Positions 36,084 through 46,692 of a DNA stretch of 64,000 nt are shown here, one piece after another; within the stretch, counting starts at the first letter, position 1, and each line of letters opens with the position of its first letter. The notes under the pieces are model-generated. The model saw only the letters and a program-made list of their open reading frames with translations, did no database searches and was not told where the DNA came from. Source of the stretch: Symbiodinium natans. Lineage: Eukaryota; Sar; Dinophyceae; Suessiales; Symbiodiniaceae. Location: positions 322,501-386,500 of the forward strand of contig CAJNDS010002258.1 in NCBI GenBank assembly GCA_905221605.1, read 5' to 3'. Position numbers and translations under genes: made by a program.

Positions 36084-36251
36084 CCCTTTGTGCTCGGCTC
36101 ATGCCCAAGAAGGAGGCCAAGAGGAGTGGCGTCACAGTATGAGTCATCCTCAGCCAGACCACCAACAGCTTGGCCTTCATATCAGGTGTGCGGAATGAGT
36201 CTTAGCCCAGCTAGGTTGGGTTTAGGATTTTTAGGGATTAGGGTTTAGAGG

Positions 36252-36335
36252 TTTAGGGTTTAGGGTTTAGGGTTTAGGGTTTAGGGTTTAGGGTTTAGGG
36301 TTTAGGGTTTAGGGTTTAGGGTTTAGGGTTTAGGG
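36252..36335. repeat. interstitial telomere-like tract (TTTAGGG)12
   Basis: Twelve perfect units in TTTAGGG orientation, preceded by degenerate units from about 36228. With the tract at 36035-36083 it flanks a short unique segment, in the same outward orientation as the two ends of a chromosome. Confidence 0.97.
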
Positions 36336-36454
36336 TTTAGACTTCAAGCTTCCTGTTACTGTTGCCAGGAGCTCCTGGTCCCGGCTGCTTCGGCTGGGGC
36401 CCGACCTTCCAACCTGGGCAGCCTGCTTACGTGTTGCGCTCGGGCGGACATGGG

Positions 36455-36524
36455 GGTTTAGGGTTTAGGGTTTAGAGTTTAGGGTTTAGGGTTTAGGTTT
36501 CGGGTTTAGGGTTTAGGGTTTAGG
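36455..36524. repeat. degenerate TTTAGGG tract
   Basis: About nine units with variants (TTTAGAG, TTTCGGG), in the same orientation as the neighbouring tract. The DNA on either side (35700-36760) is AT-rich, with (TA)n at 35882-35896, and shows no gene. Confidence 0.92.
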
Positions 36525-37016
36525 GAGCCTTGGCCAAGGTCAGTCCAACCCAACATCTTCCCCCTCGCGTGCCTCAGAGCGATTTGGTCGTGACCCTGCA
36601 CGAGTATATTACTGTATCATGATAACATTACAAAATGACAAGATCATATCAAAATAGTATATTTCTGTATATTTCGATGACATTACAATATTATACTGTA
36701 ATGATCACATCCATGTATTGTTTTCCTTTGAGAGCACCGACTTGAGGACTCCGCAGCCGTTGCACCTTGCCACTTCTTGCTGACACACTGATGCCAGCGC
36801 CTGAGCCCGCAGGGCCTAAGTTGTTTCCCTCAACCTTCGGCATGGATCAAGAGTCGGTGATCTGGTTTGGGTTCGTTTGCGCGGTGCTCCACCCTTATAA
36901 GGATCCTTCAGCAAAGTACACTGTACATACTATCCTTCCGCTGCGTATCTCGTGGAAGGTTACCAGGGAGGACTTACGGGACGTTGGTGTGACAGCGGAG
37001 GCTGCTGCGCGGCCAG

Positions 37017-37151
37017 TTCACCTGTGCGATCACAGCGGCGAAGTCTGCCGGATTCGCGGCCAGAGAGTTGAAGAATGTCGGGCTCAAACTCAACGAGCTC
37101 AAGCTGGCTGAGCACGGCCAGCAGTTGACGCCAGTTCGGCTGTTGAGTTGA
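37017..37151 (+). CDS. exon with 'GF-A-ELK' type repeat
   Basis: After an AG acceptor at 37015-37016 the frame reads FTCAITAAKSAGFAARELKN then VGLKLNELKLAEHGQQL, to a stop at 37151. The pattern 'aAKsaGfaArELKnvGlkLnELK' resembles the 10-residue 'AGFSAKELKEAGFSLKELK' repeats common in stramenopile and alveolate proteins. These repeats form short right-handed coils and have no catalytic role. Upstream text (about 36966-37000, DLRDVGVTAEAA) has the same flavour and may be the preceding repeat. Only one or two repeats are present here. Confidence 0.4.
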   Translation, partial: FTCAITAAKSAGFAARELKNVGLKLNELKLAEHGQQLTPVRLLS

Positions 37152-37649
37152 ACCGTGCTGGATTCACAGCCATCGGCATGCTGGATTCCCGGTAATTCGC
37201 ACAAATCAAACAAGCTTCCATGCAGACCCGTTGACTGTTCGATACATGCCGCGCAGTGCCTGACTGCCTGTCATGGTCTTGCCTGGTAGGCCATCCGCAC
37301 TGGATGGCCCGGGCACGAGGAACACCCTTGGCTTTATCCCACGCTACTACAGATGGTTTGATGGATTTGCTAGGCCGTAGAGTGCTTTGCTCTACACAAT
37401 GCTGCCTGATGTTTCCTTCCCATTCCTTGCCAGCATGTGTTGATCTCTGTGACCGGAGCCGTGCCGAGGCCTCGCAAAAGGGTGAATGGCTCCTTGGCTT
37501 TCCAGGGGCTAAGGGCTTTCCAGGTTTGTGTCGGAGTCGGACCTGCAATCCTAGATTAGGGCTCGTCAATTTCAAAGGAGGCGCAGCACGGCAGAACGAA
37601 TGGCAGAACGCAGCACAACTTCCCCCCCCCCCCCCCTTTTGACTCATGT

Positions 37650-38470
37650 ATGCTTGGGGGTCATGGGAGGTAGGTTATTTTAAGTTATTTTGCTTGCTTT
37701 GTGATGATGCACGCAATGACATGCCATGGTGCCCGGAGGTTTGTGGGGCGACCGCGGTGGCAGAGCGCGAGCTTTGCAGGGAACTGTGCTGTCATTGCTG
37801 GTCTAGAGTAGGCCTAGGCCATACAAGTCTCGTGAAACTAACTGATTGGAGCAGACTTGGGTTTTAGAGATGAGGGCTGTGTAGTGCCGGCACTGGGCCT
37901 TCCGCAGGAAGCTAACTAACAAACGGGTCGGTCAGAAGAGGGGGTGCGGCAGCTCCACAACAGCGGCCAGAGTCACTGCCAATTCCCTGCGCGTTTCTTC
38001 CGCAGGGTTTTCCAGTTTCGTTGATGGCGAGTTCGCTGACAGCGATTTTCGATGACTGCACAGTCCATCTTCTGCTCATGCTGCACTTAAGTTGATCTTC
38101 GTCAGTGGTATATATGGGCTATTGGCACCACATGATGCGAGGCAGACGAGACGAGATAGCGTTGAGGGCTTAGCAGACCAGCAATGGGAGTTGCATCCCT
38201 TGTGTGCAACGCTCTGAGAGAGCCTTTTTTGCAGATCTCCTTCAATTCGGGTTTTCCTGCATGAAAGACATGGTGTAGAGCTATGGGAGTCTTGGCAGTG
38301 AACCGGTCTGAGACTCAATATCGGCCGCAATTCACATCGGCTTTTGAAGCTTTAATTGAACTGCCCCCTACCCTTGCTAGGTGATCTGGTGTTTGGTGTG
38401 CAGAATCGGGTCGTAACCATTCGAGTAGTGGAAGTGTAGGGTGTAGGGGCTCCTGATACTCCAGTACAGA
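37650..38470. other. no gene supported
   Basis: Only short overlapping frames. A poly-C run lies at 37621-37636. Confidence 0.4.
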
Positions 38471-38478
38471 CGGGAGCA

Positions 38479-38667
38479 GATGCATTGAATTTGGGTGGCC
38501 GATCCTTCCATGACCTCCTCGCTTTCAAGCCAAAGATGAAGAAGCCGAAGCCCCACAGGGGGCTTGGCCGGGCCCTAGCCAGCTGTGTGCTACGGATGAT
38601 GAGCTGGTATGAGCTCCTTAGTGCAGTTGCCCAAGTTTGTGAGGTGGAGACAAGTGGAGCATTGTAA
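38479..38667 (+). CDS. unrecognised exon, basic N-terminal part
   Basis: An open frame after an AG near 38476-38478 reads NLGGRSFHDLLAFKPKMKKP then KPHRGLGRALA and YELLSAVAQVCEVE, to a stop at 38667. It has a basic patch followed by a helix. No family motif or partner exon was found. Confidence 0.3.
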   Translation, partial: DALNLGGRSFHDLLAFKPKMKKPKPHRGLGRALASCVLRMMSWYELLSAVAQVCEVETSGAL

Positions 38668-39024
38668 GCCCACGCTGGAGGGTCCTTTGCATTTGGCCTT
38701 GGGGGGGTTAACGGCAGAGAGGTCGCTCGAGTCTAGGCTTCGGGCAGCGGAAGCCCGTGCACATGCTTCTTTGCCTTAAGCTGCTAGCTGTCATGGCAGC
38801 ATATCCGGAAACTTCCGATTCGAAAACCCGTGGGCCTGGACGATGCCACGCTGAAAGGCGCTGGCTCGCATCTGGAGGAACCAGCCGAGCCATGACCCAC
38901 ATATGATAATCTTCTATGAACTCCTCGGAATCTAGGGAATCTGGGGCTGGGAGCCTCAGCAGCAGTGCCAGGTCACGTTTCCTTGCACGGGTGCCAAATC
39001 CGATTTCGATAGCTGCGGCTCCAT

Positions 39025-39834
39025 TTGGGTGAGACCCTTGCATTGAAGGTGTCGATCTCAAGTTGGCTCTTTTGCGAATGGCACGCCATGGCACTCCTCT
39101 CTCTCAGCATGAGAGCTGCCTGGAACGTGGAATGCTGTGGGGCATTTCCAAGCAAAAAGGGAATACACAATTCAATACCTGCGGCCTACGGGCCATCCTT
39201 TCGTGAAGCTGCCCGTATCAGTCAAGCTGCACGTGGTTTGAGAGGCCAGAAGTCTGTCCGCTTCTGGCACAGGACGTGTAGCTACCATGGCTTTGCTGGG
39301 CCAGCTCCCGTGTACATACGTTGTTTATATGTCTCCAATACAAATTCGTTGCACAGGGCGTCCTTGGGATGGCAAGATACGGGACACACTCTTGACACTT
39401 GTTTCCATCCACTCCTGTCTGCAGAGACTACACACGAAGCCATCATAATCAGTGACACGTTTCTTTTGCAGCAGGAGAAGCTGTGGCCATCCAATTTCAT
39501 GTACAGCCAGTTGAAGCCGTACCAGGTTTCTGCTGTAGACTCGATACACTCTTGTCACCCGGGATCTGGCAAAAGAGTAGACAGCTGCCACCGTTGTCAC
39601 ATTCCTTCTCAGCAGTTCTTGGGCAACATGTGCACTGGTTGCTTTTTCATGCAAGACATCGCAGCGTCGCAGCGTTGCGGGGCCGATCATAGCTGGGAGT
39701 TCCCCATGGCGCTTTGTGGAGGATACAGCCAAGCCTCATCGGCAGCATGCCACTGCTGCGCCGCCAAGATAGGCCCATCCGTGCTCCGGCTTAGCATCGG
39801 CTTAGCATGCACGAACGACGCGGCGCAGTTGTAG
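39025..39834 (+). CDS. 270-codon ORF, doubtful
   Basis: One of the longest uninterrupted frames in the window. The translation is rich in Cys, His and Ser, without motif, periodicity or codon pattern like the neighbouring exons, which are mostly 30-130 nt. It is probably a chance ORF in stop-poor DNA, kept here because of its length. Confidence 0.15.
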   Translation: MGETLALKVSISSWLFCEWHAMALLSLSMRAAWNVECCGAFPSKKGIHNSIPAAYGPSFREAARISQAARGLRGQKSVRFWHRTCSYHGFAGPAPVYIRCLYVSNTNSLHRASLGWQDTGHTLDTCFHPLLSAETTHEAIIISDTFLLQQEKLWPSNFMYSQLKPYQVSAVDSIHSCHPGSGKRVDSCHRCHIPSQQFLGNMCTGCFFMQDIAASQRCGADHSWEFPMALCGGYSQASSAACHCCAAKIGPSVLRLSIGLACTNDAAQL

Positions 39835-40460
39835 ACTGCAGCAGTCGAGCAGCAGCAGTTGGACCGATAAAAAGACAAGTGTTGTTAATTATTGAGCGGA
39901 GCAGAAGAGGCATTCGGTATTGGAGGAAGATTTTTGGATCAATTCCACTGTTGGAAGCGTAACTTCAACAAACTCAGCATTCACACTTAATTATCAGGTA
40001 TTCAAAAAACGGAGTAATTCATGTCTTACATTGATAAGAACATAGAGCATACCGTTTCATGAACAAATCGTCATTGAACACCCCCTTAACATTATCCACA
40101 ATAACTGACGTTCCTAGAACAGGCCGGTGTTTCTTCGCACTTCGTGCCTAGACAAGGTCTTCGCCAGCAAACCTCTGTTGAGGTCCTGGATTGCGATTCC
40201 TCCATGCTGGCCACGGAGGCAAGCTCCTTGTTTCGGAACTCCGGGCGTTTGCAGCTTTCGGGCCTGTGCACGTGCGACATGGCAAGGAGATCAGGGTGTA
40301 TCGGCGTGGGTGTTCGGCTTGAGATTTCAGGCAACAAAAACAGAGGAGGAAGTGCTTCTAGAGCAACTCACCGCATGTCACAAGAAGGCAAGACGTCTGT
40401 GTGCCTTCGACAGGTCAGGTTTGTATCCTATTGAACTATTGTGTCACGCTTGACCTCGAG

Positions 40461-41990
40461 GCTGATCGTGCTCTGCGTGCGGGCGCTGATTACCTGCATC
40501 TGGACGTCATGGATGGCCACTTTGCCCCTTCAGCTGCGATTTAGAAACCTGCTCTCAAACCTCAGCAGCAGCCTTGGAACTCAAGCATTCTGTGACACTG
40601 TGATGCAAGTTGGTAAGGTCCCTGCTATTTCCTTCGGGCCGAAGGTGATTGCCAATCTTCGACGGCATCACCCGAAGGCACAGATCAGGAGAGGCTTCCT
40701 TTCTAAAGGGTAAAAAGCCTCAGCAGTTCCGTGAGTTTCAGTCCCTGCCGAGGTGTTTTTCGACTGCCACATGATGGTGGAGAAGCCCGAGGAGCAAGTG
40801 GAGGCTATAGCCGAGGCCAAGGCTCTCCATCCCGACGCTTACAAGAAAAAAAGGGTTTAGGGTTTAGTTGTTTAAAAGGGTCCTTAAATGCAGCCAGGTG
40901 TTTCAGCCAGGTGCTGCAAGGAGTCGAAAACAGGGGGCACAACAGGGTCGCAGCAAGGGAGGTCGTGATGCCAGGATGCCAGGATGTACTGAGACTCTCT
41001 TCCTTCATAGTTTGTGTGCTCCTCCTTGAGCGGTTCGAGCTCAGGAGACCGGCAAGAACTTGCTGCAGTTTACTTTCCACATCGAAACCACGGAGCCAAG
41101 AGGCAATCGAAACAGCATGCTCACTGGGTGCTAAAGAGCAGTTTGCCCCTGGGTGCAGGCTTGACACAGAAGGTCATCGACCTCGCACGAAAGAATGGAG
41201 TCTAGGCTGCGTATTCGTGTCCGTTTCAGATGCCATGACCGGCATCTGGGTGAGTCGTGTGAGCATGACGCCGGTGGTCGGAAAGGGGAGTGTGGCTTCT
41301 TGCCGGAAGTCGGAAGCAAGGCATGTTGGTTGGCCTTGCGATAAGTCCGGCCACGCCGATCGAGCTCCTAACTCGCACTGCAGGATACGCAGCGGCAGTT
41401 CCAGGAAAAGTGACAGCAGTATGACAGCCTATTGCGCTCCTTCAGCTCCATGTGGACCTGCTCAGGCAATTGCAGCCGTACCTGGAACAGGCACGCAGAA
41501 TGCGTGCGCAGTGCAGCCCTCCTTCATCCGAGAATTCTATAGCATTCCAACATGCACCACAAAAGCGCGACAAGACTTCTGGAACTGCAGGTGGATATGG
41601 TACTTGTCATGACCGTTGTGCCTGGCAAGGGCGGGCAGTCTTTCATGGTAGAGATGATGGAGAAGCTTCGTCTGCAAGAGCGAACAAGTCGGGTGGCGTG
41701 TTGCCTGGCACCAGTCAATGCCAGGTTGGCAGTCCTAAGCGTTTTCTCCGTGTCCAAAATTTCAGGAAAGTCCGCTCCGTGCGTGCCAAGTGCCCAGAAA
41801 AGGTGCCTCGGTTGCACATATGCTGTTCGTGCCTGGCGGCCTGTTCAGATTCGACAGCGGCTGTCCCGAGGACATAGAGGTGGATGGCGGTGTCAAGGTA
41901 CATACCGTGGATGAAGCTGCCAAAGCTGGCGCTAACATGATTGTCTCCGGCACCGGGGTCTACAAGGCGACGCCTGACATTCGGCTTTGA
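40461..41990 (+). CDS. RPE: ribulose-phosphate 3-epimerase, ten exons (N-terminal exon missing)
   Basis: Ten exons join in phase into 192 residues: 40461-40523, 40618-40677, 40753-40821, 41069-41099, 41159-41197, 41321-41361, 41446-41490, 41591-41664, 41766-41802 and 41871-41990 (stop TGA). The enzyme interconverts ribulose-5-phosphate and xylulose-5-phosphate in the pentose-phosphate and Calvin cycles. TIM-barrel landmarks run in order: AGADYLHLDVMDGHF (metal His and catalytic Asp), VPAISFGPKV, FFDCHMMVEKP (second metal His), FTFHIET, VGLAISPATPIL, VDMVLVMTVVPGKGGQ, IEVDGGVKV (metal and catalytic Asp) and AGANMIVSGTGVY. Family members are about 220-230 residues, so roughly 30 N-terminal residues ('APSILSADF' strand) are missing; DSSMLATE at about 40190-40220 is a weak candidate. 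The usual VEPGFGGQ is VVPGKGGQ here. Donors are GC, GC, GC, GA, GA, GA, GC, GC, GT. Confidence 0.95.
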
Positions 41991-42266
41991 TCGCTTGCAC
42001 GGGTTCTTTGACGGTAGTTCTGCATCTCAAAGCACTGCAGAACAACTGAGCAAGCTGACATCAGGTTGATGATATGGCTTTAGCAATCGCGACGATGAGA
42101 AGAAGTGTGGAGCTGTATGGGAATGGCCTTGCTGAAGACAAACTCTCACCTCTGAGATATGACAAGGAGATCTTTGCGTAGCCTGCGGAGGAATGAAATT
42201 GCACTCACATTGTCACATGCACTCACATGCTACATATGCCACATAACCTGAGACTTAGGACCTAGC

Positions 42267-42842
42267 ATGCAGCGATCGAGAGGCCCGTGCAGAAGCTTCG
42301 GCTCAAGACGCGACTCCTCGTTCTCCAGAAGTTTGGGGTGCCATGGGTCGGAAGCGCCGATGACCAAAGGCCTGCAGGCCCTGGAAGACCCAGGGTCACT
42401 GGATGCCGTTTTCTACGGATTCCCAGGAGGACGACGACAGAGCTTGCAGAGCTTCCTTTTCAGCGATCGGCTCGAAACCCCAGGGTCATGCAGGGTTAGG
42501 GGCCCAGTCCCTGGGAGCAGGGGTCTCCGGAAAATCCGGGCATCTTTCGAGTTTGTGGATGGCTTCGGCGAGGCTGAAGACAGCACCTTCCCCTTGAGCT
42601 CCTCGGAGCCACCAGAGGCCGTGGCGCGCACGGCGTCTCTGGCGGCCAGATGGATCACCCGCTTGGGTGGTCAGTCAAAGGCGTTATCCCGCTGGACGGA
42701 TGCTGTTGGGGTCGATGCGGATGGCCAGGATGCAACATCTGCGGCGTCCCTTCTTCAAAGGACTTTGCACACTGGCTTGGGCCAAGGCGCACCGAAGCTT
42801 GATGAAGCTTTCCTGCTAAGCTGTAGGATTAGGAATGATTAA
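42267..42842 (+). CDS. unrecognised ORF, 191 codons
   Basis: The frame from ATG 42267 to the stop at 42840-42842 becomes protein-like in its second half: FEFVDGFGEAEDSTFPLSSS, then EPPEAVARTASLAARWITRL and DATSAASLLQRTLHTGLGQG. The first 60 residues look less natural, so the true exon may start near 42540. No family match. It lies between RPE and the histidine-rich repeat gene. Confidence 0.35.
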   Translation: MQRSRGPCRSFGSRRDSSFSRSLGCHGSEAPMTKGLQALEDPGSLDAVFYGFPGGRRQSLQSFLFSDRLETPGSCRVRGPVPGSRGLRKIRASFEFVDGFGEAEDSTFPLSSSEPPEAVARTASLAARWITRLGGQSKALSRWTDAVGVDADGQDATSAASLLQRTLHTGLGQGAPKLDEAFLLSCRIRND

Positions 42843-43137
42843 TTAGGGGCTCTCCCACGAAGCCCGGCAAGAAACAGAAGAATCAGGGAGTGGCCAACGA
42901 GCCAAGGTGACCAGTTTAAGAGAGCCCGAACTCGTCAGAGGCTTCCAGCTCTGCATTATCGTTATCCCTCAGCTAGCTAGCGCCGCAGGACTTTCCATCT
43001 TCGAGCTAAAACTGTGAGCGGCGATCTTTCGGCCTTTTCCAGAGCACATATACTCGCGCAGCCATGTTGAAGAATGGCAGAGAGGTTGTGACTGAGTTTG
43101 CTTCTTCCTTGACAGGTCAGAGATCAAGTGCGCTGCA

Positions 43138-44393
43138 GTGGGCGGCTGCTCACACGCACCGCCCTGCGTCAACTTCCACGCACTTCGGGTCAGAAGGCTG
43201 AGCCGTGAAAGAATTGATGCTTGCGATGAAGTTTCGATTGTCGAAGCATTCATGTCTGGCCCTTTTTTTGTGAGCACAATTCCTGCAGGTGCGCATGAGC
43301 ACAGTTCCAAGCGGCCCCACGAACATGATGAGTACGACCCGTCCAAAATGGCTGGAGAGGACAAGGGCACAGGCGAAGAGGAAGGTGAGTCACATGACAG
43401 TGCTGCAGACGGGGAGCACTACGACCCCGCGGCGGCACGTCTTAAAAAGGAGGGTGAGCATGACGAGCACTACGACCCCGCGGCAGCACATGTCGGAAAG
43501 GAGGGTGAGCATGACGAGCATTACGACCCTGCAGCGGCACATGTCGGAGCAGAGGGTGAACATGACGAGCACTACGACCCCGCGGCGGCACATGTCGGAA
43601 AGGAGGGTGAGCATGACGAGCACTACGACCCCGCGGCAGCACATGTCGGAAAGGAGGGTGAACATGACGAGCACTACGACCCCGCAGCGGCACATGTCGG
43701 AAAGGAGGGGGAGCATGGGAAAGAGGGCGAGCACTACGATCCTGCTGCCCACCTCGGGAAGGAAGGCGAGCACGAGGAGAAAGAGGGCGAGCATGAGGGA
43801 CACCATGAAGGCAAGGAGGGTGAGCATGAAGGCAAGGAAGCCGAGAAAAGCGACACGGAGAAGAAGGACGATGCCTTGAAAGATGCAGCTCCGCAGATCT
43901 CAGCCTTTCTGTTGGCTTGTGTCTGCATGAGGAGGAGGTTGATATTCCACAACATTCTAAAAGCAGCTACACAAACGTAGAACCTCAGGTTGTGGTTGAT
44001 CCAGACACAGGCTACTTGGCTCCGATGATATGGCTCCTGGGGTTACACCCGGAAATAGTCAGACTCCAGCAAGCCCGTCCGTGCAGCAGCATGTCCCATT
44101 TTGAACCTTGAGCCCCTGGCACTTGAGTGGCACACCAGCGTGAGCACAGGCAAGGTACGGCATGTCGCCCTTGAGCCAAGGGCACATTCTCGACGGCAAG
44201 TCCGGGCAGGACCTTGCGGGAGCTTAGGGTTTAGGGTTGAGGGTTTAGGGTGCAGGTTAGGGTTTAGCATTCCGCCCATATCCACCAGTTGACGGCTTTG
44301 TCAGGAGATCGACGCTTCTTCGGGGGAGATTGTGGACGATGGCAGCTACATCGACGACAACACAGGCGCAAAGCCCGTGAGCAGCAAAGGTAA
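43138..44393 (+). CDS. His/Asp/Glu-rich tandem-repeat protein
   Basis: The frame is open from 43138 to 43980. After an AG near 43289 it reads AHEHSSKRPHEHDEYDPSKM, then about seven copies of a 17-residue (51-bp) unit with consensus HYDPAAAHVGKEGEHDE (43419-43790). Shorter GEHEGKE units and a Lys/Asp tail (KSDTEKKDDALKDAA) follow. Later exons probably include VVVDPDTGYLAP (about 43990-44030) and 44306-44392 (EIDASSGEIVDDGSYIDDNT, then GAKPVSSKG), which ends at a GTAAGC donor. Dense His with Asp/Glu suggests a metal-binding or highly charged scaffold protein; that is inference. The 51-bp period keeps all frames open, which explains the long ORFs in other frames. The first codons before 43289 may be intron. 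Confidence 0.6.
44222..44266. repeat. degenerate TTTAGGG tract
   Basis: Units TTTAGGG, TTGAGGG, TTTAGGG and TTAGGG with short interruptions, lying in the likely intron upstream of exon 44306-44392. Confidence 0.85.
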
Positions 44394-44399
44394 GCTGAT

Positions 44400-46690
44400 G
44401 CGATTGCAGGATGCTGACCATGAGGCAATTTCGTTGCGCAGATCATTTGATCGTCCAAGCTGCGGGTGGATGTGCAGCTGCATGTTTGTGGCATGTCAAT
44501 ACGGCCTGCTTGGCAGGCTTGGCAGTCGATCCTTACAAAGGCCACGCAGCTGCAGACTGGCCTTTGTGTGTCCATTCTTCCTGCTTTGAACCGAGCAAAC
44601 CGAGGTAAAATGTACGTGGCTTGCCTTTGACAGGGTACTTTCAGATTGGGGGCATGAGCACAGCTAATTGGACTGCGCACGCTTTGCCTCGCCTCAGGAT
44701 CCGGTGACAGGGCAAGGAAACGATTGACGTGCAGAAGAAGGTGATCACGAGTTTCACTCACACGGTTGTCAGGGCAGGATGATTCTTGCCATTATGGTGC
44801 GTGTTCTGCTGGAGAATGCGGAACACGCTGTTCGACTTTGTGGCTCAGCCTGTGTAGACTTGGCACAGATCCAAGTAATTACGTAGCTGTAGACAGCTTC
44901 TGCCTGGCGCTGGGCAGACACCGACAAGAATGTGTAGGGCTCGACGTGTCGCTGATCATGAAATCAGGATATGATCCGGCCCAAGGCCTGTAGCATTCCT
45001 TGCACCCTCTGCCACCAAAATGTCCATCCATGTCTGCAGCACTAAGCTCAGGGGATTAGGCTGCAGCTGATAGCTGAGCTTGGTGATGACACAGAGTCGA
45101 TGCCTCAGCAGCACAGCATCAGCGCGTCGTCTGTGATGCTGCAGGGAATAGGGCATCGGGATGGTGGACTCCCAATGATTCCCAAGGGCCTCGAGCGCTG
45201 CCGTTTGCGGCGCGCGGGGCCAGGCTATGGCGAAGGCGCGACAACGATTTCACGCATATAATCACAGATATATGATATAGTTCAAAACTTTCAAAGATGA
45301 TGCGATAAGATATTGCGTGCCGAGGTTGGTTTAGGAAGCTTCGTTGTTGAAACGCAATGCTCCGAAACTCGAGTCTTCACAAGCTTCAGGAGCTTCGGTG
45401 AAGCTCCGCCGCTCGCGTCTTCAGGAGCTTCAGCAAAGCGATGCGACGCGCGAACTCGCGCCGTCAGGAGCTTCAGGGTCTCGAGCGCGGCCGGTGGTTG
45501 TATGGTTACGGTTAGACCTTCGTGTATGTAAGGGGAGAAGGTATTGGTTCCTCGGAGTGCCGTAAGCACTCGGCCTGCTGAACCTTGCAAGTTGTGCTTC
45601 GCCTAGATTTGTACTTGTCTGTGCTATCGGAAGAGACGCTTAGTGCGAGCCCGTGTACACGAATCTCAAGCACCGTCGTTGCCAGGCCTTAGAGCCTCCG
45701 CAGGCCGGGTTTTTTTCCGCGGGATCCCTTCCAATCTGCCAGTCTGTAGAAGGCCTAAAAAGTCGGACTGTCCTCGATCTTCCTTGGCGGTTCTTTACTG
45801 CTGTAGCATGCAGCACTGATGGCCAAGGGCTCCAAGAGTGTGGCAATCAATCGGAGACCAGGGGTGCACCCACCAACCCCGTTTTCAAACGACTGTTGCC
45901 AGGCAGTGCAGCCTGGGCTGGTCTTGCCCATTGCTCAGATGTCAGGGGCAGTGACACTGCTTGTAGGATGCCTGGTGATTCAGGCCTCCTCAACTGTACT
46001 GGTGCCCTGTTTTTCTAGGCATCCTTCCTTCAATGCCCAGTGCTCAGATGCCTGAAGCAACAGGGCACTGCTTGGTCAAGCTGCACAGAAGTTCTGGGTG
46101 GCCTTCTGGCTCGAAGCTACGCCATTTCCGAAACCCCCACCCATGTTCGAAAGCTAGTTGGGGTCCATCGAAGGTAGCAAAACAAGCCTCAGCATCTACA
46201 GGTGTCTGCTTCTAGGAAGACACAGCGCGTGAAAGATCGCCTTTCCTCTGCGCGGCGCGCCACTTCCCACCTGCTGCCAGAGCCTCATTTGCGTCCCCAC
46301 AACACTTGCCCCCCTGTCAGACACAATCGGGTTTGAAGGCATGATCCGGTCGGCTGGCAGTGTGCGTGCGTGAGTCTTCAGAGGCAATATGGGCCAATCT
46401 TTGGCTTCGGTTGCAAGAGAGTGCTGGGAGCGATCTTCACAGGAAGCTCCATCCGACTTTGGTTGTTAGCAGAAGTTTCTGCTTGCCTGAAGCTGTTGTC
46501 AATCTTTTTCTAGTTCTAGTGTAAAGTGAAAGCAGTCGACGAAGTCCATAACATTGTCCTGTACTCGATTTTCAGGAGTGCACTTGTCGTTGCCGACGTT
46601 GCCGATGTCAGACGATTGGCCACTTGGGACATACATTGCGCGCGCTATGTGCGCGATTGCATGCGCTATTTGATAGCGCCTGTGGTGCTC
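44400..46690. other. no gene firmly supported
   Basis: Short frames only. An ATG near 45819 opens MAKGSKSVAINRRPG, a plausible protein start, but no continuing exon was found. 45390-45470 carries three spaced copies of CAGGAGCTTCAG-like sequence. Confidence 0.3.
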
Positions 46691-46692
46691 AG

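Noticed and set aside
40731-41612. 294-codon open frame over the RPE locus
   Set aside because: It crosses RPE exons and introns in the wrong frame, and the phase-joined RPE exons explain the same DNA far better.
43289-43879. Met/Thr/Arg-rich frame and an opposite-strand hydrophobic frame over the 51-bp repeats
   Set aside because: A 51-bp period keeps every frame open. Only the His/Asp/Glu frame has a splice-consistent, protein-like context.
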